A stretch of DNA of 41,861 bases from Gordonia sp. (in: high G+C Gram-positive bacteria) (lineage in GTDB: Bacteria; Actinomycetota; Actinomycetes; Mycobacteriales; Mycobacteriaceae), in NCBI RefSeq assembly GCF_012515855.1, contig NZ_JAAYXO010000126.1:1-41861 (forward strand), written 5' to 3'. This document shows positions 17,288 to 24,783 of this stretch, one piece after another. The translations under genes and the position numbers were made by a program. The notes under the pieces were generated by a model that saw nothing but the letters and a program-made list of their open reading frames with translations, was not told where the DNA came from and did not search any database. Numbering within the stretch: position 1 is the stretch's first letter; every line of letters begins with the position of its first letter.

Positions 17288-18724
17288 CTAGTCGAGGTCG
17301 GCGGGTGCGGCGAGCGTGCCACGCACGGCGGTCGCAGCGGCCACGGCAGGCGACACCAGGTGCGTACGCCCGCCCTTGCCCTGGCGACCCTCGAAGTTGC
17401 GGTTCGACGTCGACGCACAGCGCTCGCCCGGAGCCAACTGGTCGGGGTTCATGCCGAGGCACATCGAGCAACCCGCCATGCGCCACTCCGCGCCCGCCGC
17501 GGTGAAGATCTCGCCGAGGCCCTCCTCGTCGGCCTGCGCCCGCACCTTCATCGAGCCCGGGACCACCAGCATCCGCATGCCCTCGGCCACCTTGCGGCCC
17601 TTCAGGATCTCGCCGACCGCGCGCAGGTCCTCGATGCGGCCGTTGGTGCACGACCCGACGAACACGGTGTCGACCTTCACCTCGCGCAGCGGGGTGCCCG
17701 GCGTCAGATCCATGTACTCCAGCGCGCGTGCGGCGGCCTGCGACTCGGTCTCGTCGGCGATGTCCGCGGGGTCCGGGACGTTCGCGCCCAGCGGCAGCCC
17801 CTGGCCCGGGTTGGTGCCCCAGGTGACGAACGGCGTCAGCGTCGACGCGTCGATGTGGACCTCGCGGTCGAAGACGGCGTCGGCGTCGGTGGGCAGCGAG
17901 TTCCAGTACTCGACGGCAGCGTCCCAGTCGTCGCCCTGCGGCGCGTGCGGACGGCCCTTCAGGAACTCGTAGGTCACCTCGTCGGGCGCGATCATCCCGG
18001 CGCGCGCACCGGCTTCGATCGACATGTTGCAGATCGTCATGCGAGCTTCCATCGAGAGCTTCTCGATGGCCGAGCCGCGGTACTCCAGGACATGACCCTG
18101 TCCGCCGCCGGTGCCGATCTTGGCGATCACGGCCAGGATCAGGTCCTTGCTCGTGACGCCGGGCGGGAGTTCGCCGTCGACGGTGATCGCCATGGTCTTG
18201 AACGGGCGCAGCGACAACGTCTGCGTGGCCATCACGTGCTCCACCTCGGAGGTGCCGATGCCCATCGCCAGGGCGCCGAACGCACCGTGGGTGGAGGTGT
18301 GGCTGTCGCCGCAGACCACGGTCATGCCCGGCTGGGTGAGGCCCAGCTGCGGGCCGACGACGTGCACGATGCCCTGCTCGGCGTCGCCCATCGGGTACAG
18401 CCGGACGCCGAACTCCTCACAGTTGCGACGCAGCGTCTCCACCTGCAGCGCGGACACCTGATCGGCGATCGGGCTGAAGATGTCGACAGTCGGGACGTTG
18501 TGGTCCTCGGTCGCGATGGTGAGGTCCGGGCGGCGGAGCCGGCGTCCGGCCATCCGGAGGCCGTCGAAGGCCTGCGGGCTGGTCACCTCGTGCACCAGAT
18601 GCAGGTCGATGTAGATCAGGTCGGGGTTGTAGTTGCCACTCGCGTCAGCCTCGCCTGGGACGACGACGTGACTGTCCCAGACCTTCTCGGCCAGCGTGCG
18701 CGGTTTTCCGGCGCTCTGCGTCAT
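17288..18724 (-). CDS. leuC: 3-isopropylmalate dehydratase large subunit
   Basis: LeuC is the aconitase-like catalytic subunit carrying a [4Fe-4S] cluster. The 478-residue protein has the cluster cysteines in [13 protein letters not shown] (about residue 357) and [11 protein letters not shown] (about 417-420), together with [29 protein letters not shown] and [14 protein letters not shown]. It begins [21 protein letters not shown] at ATG 18724. The 110-base region between it and the divergent IclR regulator holds a promoter and an inverted repeat. Its leader would contain only a short MRGNY peptide with no leucine codons, so control is more likely by the IclR protein than by attenuation. Confidence 0.97.
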   Translation of the reverse strand: MTQSAGKPRTLAEKVWDSHVVVPGEADASGNYNPDLIYIDLHLVHEVTSPQAFDGLRMAGRRLRRPDLTIATEDHNVPTVDIFSPIADQVSALQVETLRRNCEEFGVRLYPMGDAEQGIVHVVGPQLGLTQPGMTVVCGDSHTSTHGAFGALAMGIGTSEVEHVMATQTLSLRPFKTMAITVDGELPPGVTSKDLILAVIAKIGTGGGQGHVLEYRGSAIEKLSMEARMTICNMSIEAGARAGMIAPDEVTYEFLKGRPHAPQGDDWDAAVEYWNSLPTDADAVFDREVHIDASTLTPFVTWGTNPGQGLPLGANVPDPADIADETESQAAARALEYMDLTPGTPLREVKVDTVFVGSCTNGRIEDLRAVGEILKGRKVAEGMRMLVVPGSMKVRAQADEEGLGEIFTAAGAEWRMAGCSMCLGMNPDQLAPGERCASTSNRNFEGRQGKGGRTHLVSPAVAAATAVRGTLAAPADLD

Positions 18725-18808
18725 GAGCTCACTCGCATCTACTAGTAGTTGCCGCGCATCCGGGCTGGGGACTCGCGACCGGGCCTGCGCCCGTGGACTT
18801 TCAATCTC

Positions 18809-18836
18809 AGTATATGGACGGTTAATATCGTCCTAT
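18809..18836. promoter_or_regulatory. leuC/IclR divergent promoter with inverted-repeat operator
   Basis: The inverted repeat ATATGGACG (18812-18820) / CGTCCTAT (18829-18836) spans both promoters. On the plus strand TAATAT (18823-18828) is a good -10 placed six bases before the regulator ATG. On the minus strand TATACT (complement of 18809-18814) is a good -10 for leuC. IclR-type LtbR/NdgR proteins repress or activate leuCD from this position in relatives; that this repeat is the site is inference. Confidence 0.6.
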
Positions 18837-19554
18837 GGGAAAGGATAGCGGAATCGGCGTGCTGGACAAATCCGTGATGATTCTCCACGTGGTCGCCGAG
18901 CAACCGTGCAATCTCGGCGAACTCTGCGAGCTCACCGGCTTGCCACGCGCCACCGCGCACCGACTGGCCGTCGGGCTAGAGGTCCACCAGATGGTCGCCC
19001 GCGACGAATCCGGTCGATGGATCCCCGGACCCACCCTCGGCCGACTGGCCGCCAGTGCCCGCGACATCGTCCGCGACGCCGCACTCATGGTGCTCCCCCG
19101 CCTCCAGGAGACCACCGGGGAGTCCGTTCAACTGTATCGCCGCGAGGGTGCCGAACGGGTCTGCATCGCCGCCGCAGAGCCCCCCACCGGCCTGCGCGAC
19201 ACCGTCCCCGAAGGCACCCGGCTCCCGATGTCCGCGGGGTCGGCCGCCAAGGTCCTGGCCGCCTGGTCGGATCCCGACACCGTGCGCACCCTGTTGGCCG
19301 ACGCCGCCTACACCGACCGCTCGCTCGCCGAGATCCGCCGCCGAGGCTGGGCCCAGAGCGTCGCCGAACGGTCGGCGGGCGTCGCAAGCATTTCCGCCCC
19401 GGTGCGCGACGGCAGCGGCGCGGTGGTCGCCGCCGTGTCGGTGTCCGGGCCGGTGGACCGCATGGGTCGCCGCCCCGGCGAGCGATGGGCCACCGACGTC
19501 CTGGGTGCCGCCGAGGCCATCAGCGCGCGCCTCACCTCGTCTGCTCAGATGTGA
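18835..19554 (+). CDS. ltbR: IclR-family regulator of leuCD (LtbR/NdgR-like)
   Basis: The 239-residue protein has an N-terminal winged helix (LGELCELTGLPRATAHRLAVGL, about residues 26-47) and a C-terminal IclR effector domain (GVASISAPVRDGSGAVVAAVSVSGP, about 180-204). Its position, divergent from leuCD, is the conserved place of LtbR in Corynebacterium (leucine and tryptophan genes) and NdgR in Streptomyces (branched-chain amino acid genes), so I infer that it controls leuCD and probably itself. The ATG has no Shine-Dalgarno; a TAATAT -10 ends six bases upstream, which implies a leaderless mRNA. The promoter overlaps the inverted repeat, consistent with autoregulation. Confidence 0.9.
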   Translation: MGKDSGIGVLDKSVMILHVVAEQPCNLGELCELTGLPRATAHRLAVGLEVHQMVARDESGRWIPGPTLGRLAASARDIVRDAALMVLPRLQETTGESVQLYRREGAERVCIAAAEPPTGLRDTVPEGTRLPMSAGSAAKVLAAWSDPDTVRTLLADAAYTDRSLAEIRRRGWAQSVAERSAGVASISAPVRDGSGAVVAAVSVSGPVDRMGRRPGERWATDVLGAAEAISARLTSSAQM

Positions 19555-19596
19555 CCTTCCCGGCGATTCGGCGCGCGAGCCGCTAACGTCGCGAGG

Positions 19597-20097
19597 ATGG
19601 GAATCAACCAACGCGCCTCCATCGTGATGTCCGACGATGAGATCGAGTCGTTCATCGCCCGGCACCGCATCGCGAACCTCGCGAACCAGGGCAAGACCGG
19701 AATCCATCTGACTGCCATGTGGTACGCCGTGATCGACGGTGAGATCTGGTTCGAGACCAAGGCGAAGTCGCAGAAGGTGGTCAACCTGCGCCGCGACCCG
19801 CACGCCACCATCCTTATCGAAGCCGGCGACACCTACGACCAGCTCCGCGGTGTCAGCATCGAAGGGTCCGTCGAGATCCACGACGACCCCGACACCTGCC
19901 TCAAAGTCGGCATCAGTGTCTGGGAACGCTACAACGGCCCGTACAGCGACGACCTCAAGCCTGCCGTCGAAGCCATGATGCACAAGCGGGTAGCCGTCCG
20001 CCTGGTCCCGTCGCGGACCCGCTCCTGGGACCATCGCAAGCTCGGCCTGCCCGCCATGCCGGTCGGCGGGACGACTGCGGAGTCGCTGAACGACTGA
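19597..20097 (+). CDS. PPOX-class split-barrel protein, probably F420-dependent
   Basis: The 166-residue protein is a flavin-reductase-like split barrel (MSDDEIESFIARHRIANLAN start, then WYAVIDGEIWFETKAKSQKVVNLRRDPHATI). It matches the PPOX class found next to the leucine regulator in mycobacteria (Rv2991 position), whose members bind F420 or flavin; the KxxxKxxNLRRDP segment fits the phosphate end of the cofactor. The reaction is unknown. TAACGT (19584-19589) ends seven bases before the ATG, which again suggests a leaderless mRNA. It lies 42 bases after the IclR gene on the same strand and is followed by a very strong hairpin. Confidence 0.85.
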   Translation: MGINQRASIVMSDDEIESFIARHRIANLANQGKTGIHLTAMWYAVIDGEIWFETKAKSQKVVNLRRDPHATILIEAGDTYDQLRGVSIEGSVEIHDDPDTCLKVGISVWERYNGPYSDDLKPAVEAMMHKRVAVRLVPSRTRSWDHRKLGLPAMPVGGTTAESLND

Positions 20098-20107
20098 GCC
20101 GCGCGAA

Positions 20108-20148
20108 ATTGATGGATCTGAGCCCTGGGAGGGCTCAGATCCATCAAT
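20108..20148 (+). terminator. Nineteen-bp hairpin after the PPOX gene (hairpin A)
   Basis: A perfect 19-bp stem (20108-20126 with 20130-20148) closes a GGG triloop, beginning 11 bases after the stop codon. Core sequence GATGGATCTGAGCCCT. A related hairpin lies at 41815-41853 downstream of ilvD. There is no U-run, so it may stop transcription, protect 3' ends, or be a dispersed palindromic repeat. Confidence 0.8.
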
Positions 20149-20202
20149 ATCTTCGGCGGCGTGCGATTCGCACCAGTTCCCCGCCAGTCGCACCCGTTGC
20201 GG

Positions 20203-20234
20203 TTTCCGCACTTGGTCGCGACCGAGTGCGGAAA
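20203..20234. repeat. 32-base near-perfect palindrome in gene-free DNA
   Basis: TTTCCGCACT (20203-20212) pairs with AGTGCGGAAA (20225-20234), and the centre GGTCGCGACC (20214-20223) is itself a perfect palindrome, giving a 16-bp stem with one T-G wobble. It lies between the PPOX gene and the tRNA genes, in 20149-20310, where I see no gene. It may be an intergenic repeat, a protein-binding site or part of a small RNA. Confidence 0.6.
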
Positions 20235-20310
20235 ACAGAAGTGGTGCAGAACTCACACGGCAGCCACCCCGACGCGGCTCCTAGAATCGCTGTGCTGAAT
20301 ATGCAAATGG

Positions 20311-20347
20311 AGGAAGGCCCCCGGCTCAGCGAGCCGGGGGCCTTCCT
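20311..20347 (-). terminator. Terminator downstream of the tRNA genes
   Basis: A perfect 17-bp stem, AGGAAGGCCCCCGGCTC (20311-20327) with its complement at 20331-20347, closes an AGC loop. It ends six bases from the 3' end of tRNA-Glu, so it most likely ends the minus-strand tRNA transcript; the plus side is followed by CTTT. Confidence 0.85.
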
Positions 20348-20352
20348 CTTTG

Positions 20353-20425
20353 TAGCCCCGACGGGATTCGAACCCGCGCTACCGCCTTGAGAGGGCGGCG
20401 TCCTAGGCCGCTAGACGACGGGGCC
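20353..20425 (-). tRNA. tRNA-Glu (anticodon CTC)
   Basis: The 73-base cloverleaf on the minus strand has acceptor GGCCCCG paired with CGGGGCT (terminal G-U), anticodon stem CCGCC/GGCGG around the loop CTCTCAA (anticodon CTC, codon GAG), T loop GGTTCGAATCC and discriminator A. CCA is not encoded. It is the distal gene of the gltX-linked tRNA pair, 55 bases downstream of tRNA-Gln. Confidence 0.95.
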
Positions 20426-20480
20426 CTAGAACAACATTCAATTGTGTTGAGGCACAGAGAGTATCACTCTTTGTACATCG

Positions 20481-20552
20481 CTGGGGTACCAGGACTCGAA
20501 CCTAGAATGGCGGTACCAGAAACCGCTGTGTTGCCAATTACACCATACCCCA
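20481..20552 (-). tRNA. tRNA-Gln (anticodon CTG)
   Basis: The 72-base cloverleaf on the minus strand has acceptor TGGGGTA paired with TACCCCA, anticodon stem GCGGT/ACCGC around the loop TTCTGGT (anticodon CTG, codon CAG), T arm GGTTCGAGTCC and discriminator G. CCA is not encoded. Upstream, TATTGT (complement of 20611-20616) could be a -10; the -35 match is weak. Confidence 0.95.
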
Positions 20553-20750
20553 AGGGTTTGATCCGAACCGCTTCAGGACGCTTTGCCTGCCGCTTTCCGG
20601 GCCGGGGAAAACAATACCAACAACCCCCACCCTAAACACAAATCGACTGGTCAGAGGCCGGTTTGCGGCGGCATGCAGCGGGGGGCCTGTCCGCGCGGGT
20701 CTCGATACACCCGATGCTCGCAAGCTCGCAGCGGGCACTCGACCACCGTG

Positions 20751-20908
20751 GACAGGAGCCGGCGTGCGGGGCCGCGGCCGACAGCCGTCGACAGGAGCCT
20801 GCGTGCGGGGCGGCGCGGGGCTCGACCGCCGACCTCTCCGCAGCGACGAGGCGCTAGCCGAGGAGCGAGGACTGCGGAGGCGGTCGAGCCCCGCGCCGCC
20901 CCGCACGC
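20751..20908. repeat. Inverted-repeat element with 30-bp perfect arms
   Basis: The arms 20801-20830 (starts GCGTGCGGGGCGGCGCGGGG) and 20879-20908 are exact reverse complements over 30 bases. Inside, CTCCGCAG (20836-20843) pairs with CTGCGGAG (20872-20879), so a hairpin of about 108 bases can form. ACAGGAGCC-x-GCGTGCGGGG occurs at 20752 and again at 20791 (39-base period), a partial direct duplication of the left arm. Just before it, 20700-20748 (TCTCGATACACCCGATGCTC ... CACTCGACCACCG) is itself partly palindromic. The stretch 20553-20962 shows no gene and no transposase. It looks like a non-autonomous or REP-like repeat. Confidence 0.75.
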
Positions 20909-20962
20909 AAGCGCAAGCGCAAGCACACGCACGCGCACGCACGCCACGCGCAGAAGACAACA

Positions 20963-20993
20963 CTGCCGGGACCGCAACGAGCGGCCCCGGCAG
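20963..20993 (-). terminator. Terminator downstream of gltX
   Basis: CTGCCGGG (20963-20970) pairs with CCCGGCAG (20986-20993), and after one mismatch CCGC pairs with GCGG around an AACGA loop. On the minus strand it is followed by TGTTGTCTTCT. It lies 29 bases after the gltX stop. Confidence 0.85.
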
Positions 20994-21022
20994 CAACGGC
21001 AAACGTGCCGACCAGACAGAGG

Positions 21023-22504
21023 TCAGAGAGAAGCAGACAACTCCCGCGCCTGCCGCAGTCGGCTGAGCGACTTCTCGCGGCCGAGCAACTCCATCGACTC
21101 GTACAGCGGCGGGCTGACGGCAGCACCCGTGACGCCGACGCGGACCGGCCCGAACGCCTTGCGCGGCTTCAGCTCCAGACCGTCGACGAGAGCCGCCTTG
21201 AGCGCCTCCTCGAGCGTCGGGGTATCCCAGGTCTCGAGCGCCTCGCACACGGCGATGGCGGCGTCCAAAACGGCCGTGGCGTCGCCGCCGAGGTTCTTGG
21301 ACACCGACTTCTCGTCGTAGGCGAACTCGTCGTCGGAGACGAACAGGAACTTGATGAGTCCCCAGGCGTCGCTGAGCACCTGAATGCGGGTCTGCACGAG
21401 GTCGGCGATGACGGCCCACCGAGCGTCGTCGACGTCATCGGTCAGTTGGCCGGCGTCGGCGAGGAACTTCTTGAGCCGCGCGGCGAAGTCGGCGGGCTCC
21501 AGCAGGCGGATCTGCTCGGCGTTGATCGAGTCGGCCTTCCGCTGATCGAACCGCGCCGGGTTGGAGTTGACGTTGCGGACGTCGAAGGCCTCGATCATCT
21601 CCTCCAGCGAGAAGATGTCGTGGTCGGCCGAGATGCCCCACCCGAGGAGCGCGAGGTAGTTGATCAGGCCCTCGGGGATGAAACCACGGTCACGATGATG
21701 GAAGAGGCTCGACTCGGGGTCGCGCTTGGAGAGCTTCTTGTTGCCGTCGCCCATCACGAACGGCAGGTGACCGAACTCCGGGACCAGATCGGCGACACCG
21801 ATGCGCATGAGGGCGCGGTACAGCGCGATCTGTCGCGGCGTCGACGGCAGGAGGTCTTCGCCGCGCAGGACGTGGGTGATCTTCATCATCGCGTCGTCGA
21901 CGGGATTCACCAGGGTGTACAGCGGGTCTCCGTTGCCGCGGGTCAGCGCGAAGTCGGGCACCGTCCCGGCCTTGATGGTCGTGGTCCCGCGGACGAGGTC
22001 GTCCCAGGCGATGTCCTCCGCGGGCATGCGCAGGCGGATCACCGGTTTGCGGCCCTCCGCCTCGAAGGCCGCGCGCTGCTCGTCGGTGAGGTCGCGGTCG
22101 AAGTTGTCGTAGCCCAGCTTCGGGTCGCGGCCGGCAGCCTTGTGTCGGGCCTCGACCTCCTCGTTGGTGGAGTACGCCCGGTAGGCCTCCCCAGCCTCAA
22201 GGAGCTTGGCCACCACGTCGAGGTGGATCTGCTTGCGCTCGGACTGGCGGTACGGGCCGTAGGGGCCGCCGACCTCGGGGCCCTCGTCCCAGTCGAGTCC
22301 GAGCCACCGGAGCGCATCGAGAATCGCGTCGTACGACTCCTGGCTGTCGCGCGCGGCGTCGGTGTCTTCGACGCGGAAGACGAAGGTGCCGCCGACGTGA
22401 CGGGCCTGGGCGAAGTTGAAGAGCGCCGTGCGGGCAAGACCGACGTGCGGGGTTCCGGTAGGTGACGGACAGAAGCGAACACGAACGTTTTCAGCACTGG
22501 TCAT
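21023..22504 (-). CDS. gltX: Glutamyl-tRNA synthetase (probably non-discriminating)
   Basis: The 493-residue class I synthetase has the HIGH-like motif in [17 protein letters not shown] (about residues 14-30) and the KMSKS-like loop KLSKRDPES (about 255-263), with a C-terminal helical anticodon-binding domain. It charges tRNA-Glu; actinobacteria normally lack GlnRS, so it should also charge tRNA-Gln, to be amidated later by GatCAB. Both tRNAs are encoded downstream on the same strand. A terminator lies between gltX and the tRNA genes, so they are probably separate transcripts. Confidence 0.97.
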   Translation of the reverse strand: MTSAENVRVRFCPSPTGTPHVGLARTALFNFAQARHVGGTFVFRVEDTDAARDSQESYDAILDALRWLGLDWDEGPEVGGPYGPYRQSERKQIHLDVVAKLLEAGEAYRAYSTNEEVEARHKAAGRDPKLGYDNFDRDLTDEQRAAFEAEGRKPVIRLRMPAEDIAWDDLVRGTTTIKAGTVPDFALTRGNGDPLYTLVNPVDDAMMKITHVLRGEDLLPSTPRQIALYRALMRIGVADLVPEFGHLPFVMGDGNKKLSKRDPESSLFHHRDRGFIPEGLINYLALLGWGISADHDIFSLEEMIEAFDVRNVNSNPARFDQRKADSINAEQIRLLEPADFAARLKKFLADAGQLTDDVDDARWAVIADLVQTRIQVLSDAWGLIKFLFVSDDEFAYDEKSVSKNLGGDATAVLDAAIAVCEALETWDTPTLEEALKAALVDGLELKPRKAFGPVRVGVTGAAVSPPLYESMELLGREKSLSRLRQARELSASL

Positions 22505-22558
22505 GCAGGTCAGCCTATGTCATCCAGGCCTGAAAGCGCCGCCCGGGGCCGACCACTC

Positions 22559-22596
22559 TTGACGACCTTGTTCTAGTTAAACTAGAACTAATGCCA
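22559..22596 (+). promoter_or_regulatory. gntR promoter with perfect 19-base palindromic operator
   Basis: TTGACG (22559-22564) and TAGAAC (22583-22588) form a -35/-10 pair 18 bases apart. The palindrome GTTCTAGTTAAACTAGAAC (22570-22588), two 9-base arms around one base, fills the spacer and covers the -10. The predicted transcription start coincides with the ATG at 22596. The geometry fits autorepression by the GntR protein. Confidence 0.7.
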
Positions 22597-22955
22597 TGCT
22601 GTTCCGCATCGATCCCTCGGCCGACGCGACGATCTTCATGCAGATCGCCGACAACGTCCGGACCGAGGCCGCCGCAGGGCGACTGCGCTCCGGCGAACGA
22701 CTGCCGTCCGCGCGCGAGGTAGCCGAGATGCTGGGAGTGAACGTGCACACGGTGCTGCGCGCCTACCAGGAGTTGCGCGACGAGGGCCTCGTGGAACTGC
22801 GCCGGGGACGGGGCGCGGTGATGACCGACGCCGTGGACCTCCTCACCGCCATGCACGACGACATCCGCAGACTCGCCGCCAAGGCGGCGCAAGCAGGACT
22901 GCAACCGCAGACCCTGACCGCACTGATTCAGGAGGCACTCCGTGAACACCACTGA
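22596..22955 (+). CDS. GntR-family regulator, YtrA subfamily
   Basis: The 119-residue protein has a GntR winged helix at residues 10-75 (MQIADNVRTEAAAGRLRSGE, LPSAREVAEMLGVNVHTVLRAYQELRDEGLVELRRGRGA) and a short C-terminal helical tail, the size and layout of YtrA-type regulators, which lack a large ligand domain. Such proteins usually repress a downstream membrane-protein operon. Here the next gene overlaps it by 14 bases and encodes a DUF1648 membrane protein. A perfect palindrome covers its promoter. No ribosome binding site is visible, so a leaderless mRNA is likely. Confidence 0.9.
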   Translation: MLFRIDPSADATIFMQIADNVRTEAAAGRLRSGERLPSAREVAEMLGVNVHTVLRAYQELRDEGLVELRRGRGAVMTDAVDLLTAMHDDIRRLAAKAAQAGLQPQTLTALIQEALREHH

Positions 22956-23949
22956 TCGGGGCACGAGGACCGCATCCACCCGCCGCACCGTGACGTTCGT
23001 CGCCGTCGGCATCGCGGTGCCCGTCCTTGCGACCATCGCATCGATCGCCGTCCAACTGGCGCACCGGTCCGGACTCCCCGAGCGCATCGCGACGCACTGG
23101 AACGGTCTCGGCCAACCGGATCAGTGGATGGCGCCGTGGGTTGCAACGGCCCTCACCGCGATCGTCGGCCTCGGCGTACCGGCCCTGCTGACGATCCCGG
23201 CCATCGCGCTGAGACGGTCGGGCATGCCTGGTGTGCCACTCCGATTGGCCGCCGCAGTCTCGGCGGCGACTGCCACCGGCACCGCCTACGTGGCTGCCGC
23301 AACACTGGTGTCACAGGCCGACGGCGGAACCGTCCACCTCGGAAGCCTCCTCGGCGTGGCCGCCGTGATCTTCGTCTGCGTAGGCCTGGCCGGGTGGGCG
23401 GTGATGCCGCCCGACGACACTCCGCGGCCCGCGTCCATCAAACCACTGGCCGTCTCTCCCGATGAGCGCCTCGCGTGGCTGAGCACGGAGACCATCAACC
23501 GATGGCTGGCGGCCCTGATCGTCGGGTGTGCCGCCGCGCCTCTGGTCGTCCTCATGGTCGCCGGAGTCCGCGGCCCCGCAGCGACGATCGTCGTACCCTC
23601 GATCGTCGCCCTGCTCGCGATTCTTCTCGTAGCCGCGACCGCCGTCGGTTTTCACGTTCGGATCGACGAGCGCGGACTGACGGTCCGTTCGATCGTCGGG
23701 TTCCCGCGGTTCCATGTGGCGAGCACGGACATCCAGAGCGTCAGTGCCATGCAAGTCAGCGGCATCGGCGAGTTCGGCGGCTACGGCATCCGCGTGCGCA
23801 AGGGCGCGCTCGGGGTGATTCTCCGCCCCGGCCCGGCACTCGAGGTGACGCGGAGCAACGGCCGACGTTTCGTGGTGAGCGTCCGCAGTGCCGAGACCGC
23901 CGCCGCAGTGCTGGCGACGGTCGCCGATCGCGCCGTGCGATCCGCGTGA
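22942..23949 (+). CDS. DUF1648-type membrane protein with C-terminal soluble domain
   Basis: The 335-residue protein has about six hydrophobic segments (near residues 13-33, 67-87, 96-120, 130-150, 190-210, 215-235) and a C-terminal soluble beta-rich domain (about 240-335). After the first helix it carries ERIATHWNGLGQPDQW, the DUF1648 signature also found in SdpI-type immunity proteins. GTG start, overlapping the GntR gene by 14 bases, so the two are co-transcribed and coupled. The function is unknown; envelope stress response or immunity is a guess from family context. A relative with the same layout is encoded at 26894-27850. Confidence 0.8.
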   Translation: MNTTDRGTRTASTRRTVTFVAVGIAVPVLATIASIAVQLAHRSGLPERIATHWNGLGQPDQWMAPWVATALTAIVGLGVPALLTIPAIALRRSGMPGVPLRLAAAVSAATATGTAYVAAATLVSQADGGTVHLGSLLGVAAVIFVCVGLAGWAVMPPDDTPRPASIKPLAVSPDERLAWLSTETINRWLAALIVGCAAAPLVVLMVAGVRGPAATIVVPSIVALLAILLVAATAVGFHVRIDERGLTVRSIVGFPRFHVASTDIQSVSAMQVSGIGEFGGYGIRVRKGALGVILRPGPALEVTRSNGRRFVVSVRSAETAAAVLATVADRAVRSA

Positions 23950-24783
23950 TCAGCGATGCCGACTGATGAACTCCACGATCAAGTCGTTGACCTCGTCCGG
24001 CTGCTCGATGTAGCCGTAGTGCCCGGCCCGTTCGACGACGCGGTGCTCGGCCCCCGGAATGGCCTCCGCGACTTCCTTCGCGAGATAGGCGGGCAGCGTA
24101 CGGTCGTCGGCGAACCCGACCACCAGGCACGGCCTGCTGATGGCGCGGTAGGCGGCCAACCGGTTCTGTTCGCGATCGTGCAGCGCCAACTGGGCGCGGA
24201 CGCCTGCCGATCGGATCTGGCCGCTGAAGCCGATGATGTCGAGCCAGTCGCGGGCCGACCGATCGTCGGCCAGCGTGTGCGGCGACAGGTTCAGATGCGC
24301 GGTGAGCGCCGCGTGGTACGAGTCGGGCAGCGTGATGTTCTTGTCGAACAGTTCGCGCTCCCCTGCCGACACGGCTTCGAGCATCGGAGTGGGACGACCG
24401 TACGTCGCGAGCATGACCGCGGCGACGACGAGGTCGGGCCTCGACAGCGTCAGCTCCTGCGCGATGCGCGCACCGAGCGAGGTGCCGACCACCAGCGCGG
24501 GGCCGCCGAGGTGCTCGATCAGCGCGGCGGTGTCGGCGACCATGTCGGCGAGCGTGAACCCGCTGACACACTCGCTCGACGGCGCGATGCCGCGGTTGTC
24601 GAACGTCACGACGCGGTACCCAGCCTTGATCAGCGCGGGCTGCTGGTGCGCGTGCCAGACGCGGCCGGGGCTCCCGGTGCCCATCACCATCACGACCAGC
24701 GGGCCCGAACCCGCATCGGTGTACGAGAGGGTGATCCCGTTGGCCTGGACCGTCTGCGGTCGAGCGATGGTCGGTCGAGTCAT
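23950..24783 (-). CDS. Alpha/beta-hydrolase
   Basis: The 277-residue protein is an alpha/beta-hydrolase. The nucleophile elbow is VVGTSLGARIAQE (G-T-S-L-G, about residue 98), the acid is probably the Asp in VGFADDRTLP and the catalytic His is in ERAGHYGYIEQPDEV near the C-terminus. The oxyanion strand is VVMVMGTGSPGRVW. It is most like esterases and C-C or ester hydrolases of small catabolic pathways; the substrate is unknown. Its ATG overlaps the stop of the upstream FAH-family gene by two bases (ATGA arrangement), which indicates coupled expression and perhaps consecutive steps. It converges on the DUF1648 gene with no gap. Confidence 0.88.
   Translation of the reverse strand: MTRPTIARPQTVQANGITLSYTDAGSGPLVVMVMGTGSPGRVWHAHQQPALIKAGYRVVTFDNRGIAPSSECVSGFTLADMVADTAALIEHLGGPALVVGTSLGARIAQELTLSRPDLVVAAVMLATYGRPTPMLEAVSAGERELFDKNITLPDSYHAALTAHLNLSPHTLADDRSARDWLDIIGFSGQIRSAGVRAQLALHDREQNRLAAYRAISRPCLVVGFADDRTLPAYLAKEVAEAIPGAEHRVVERAGHYGYIEQPDEVNDLIVEFISRHR

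Noticed and set aside
18742-18762. Short leader peptide MRGNY before leuC
   Set aside because: It has no leucine codons and no terminator hairpin follows, so it does not support attenuation.
20109-20390. Small protein MMDLSPGRAQIHQY... spanning the hairpins into tRNA-Glu
   Set aside because: It is a translation of a palindrome and of the antisense of a tRNA gene (VAPTGFEPA is a typical tRNA shadow).
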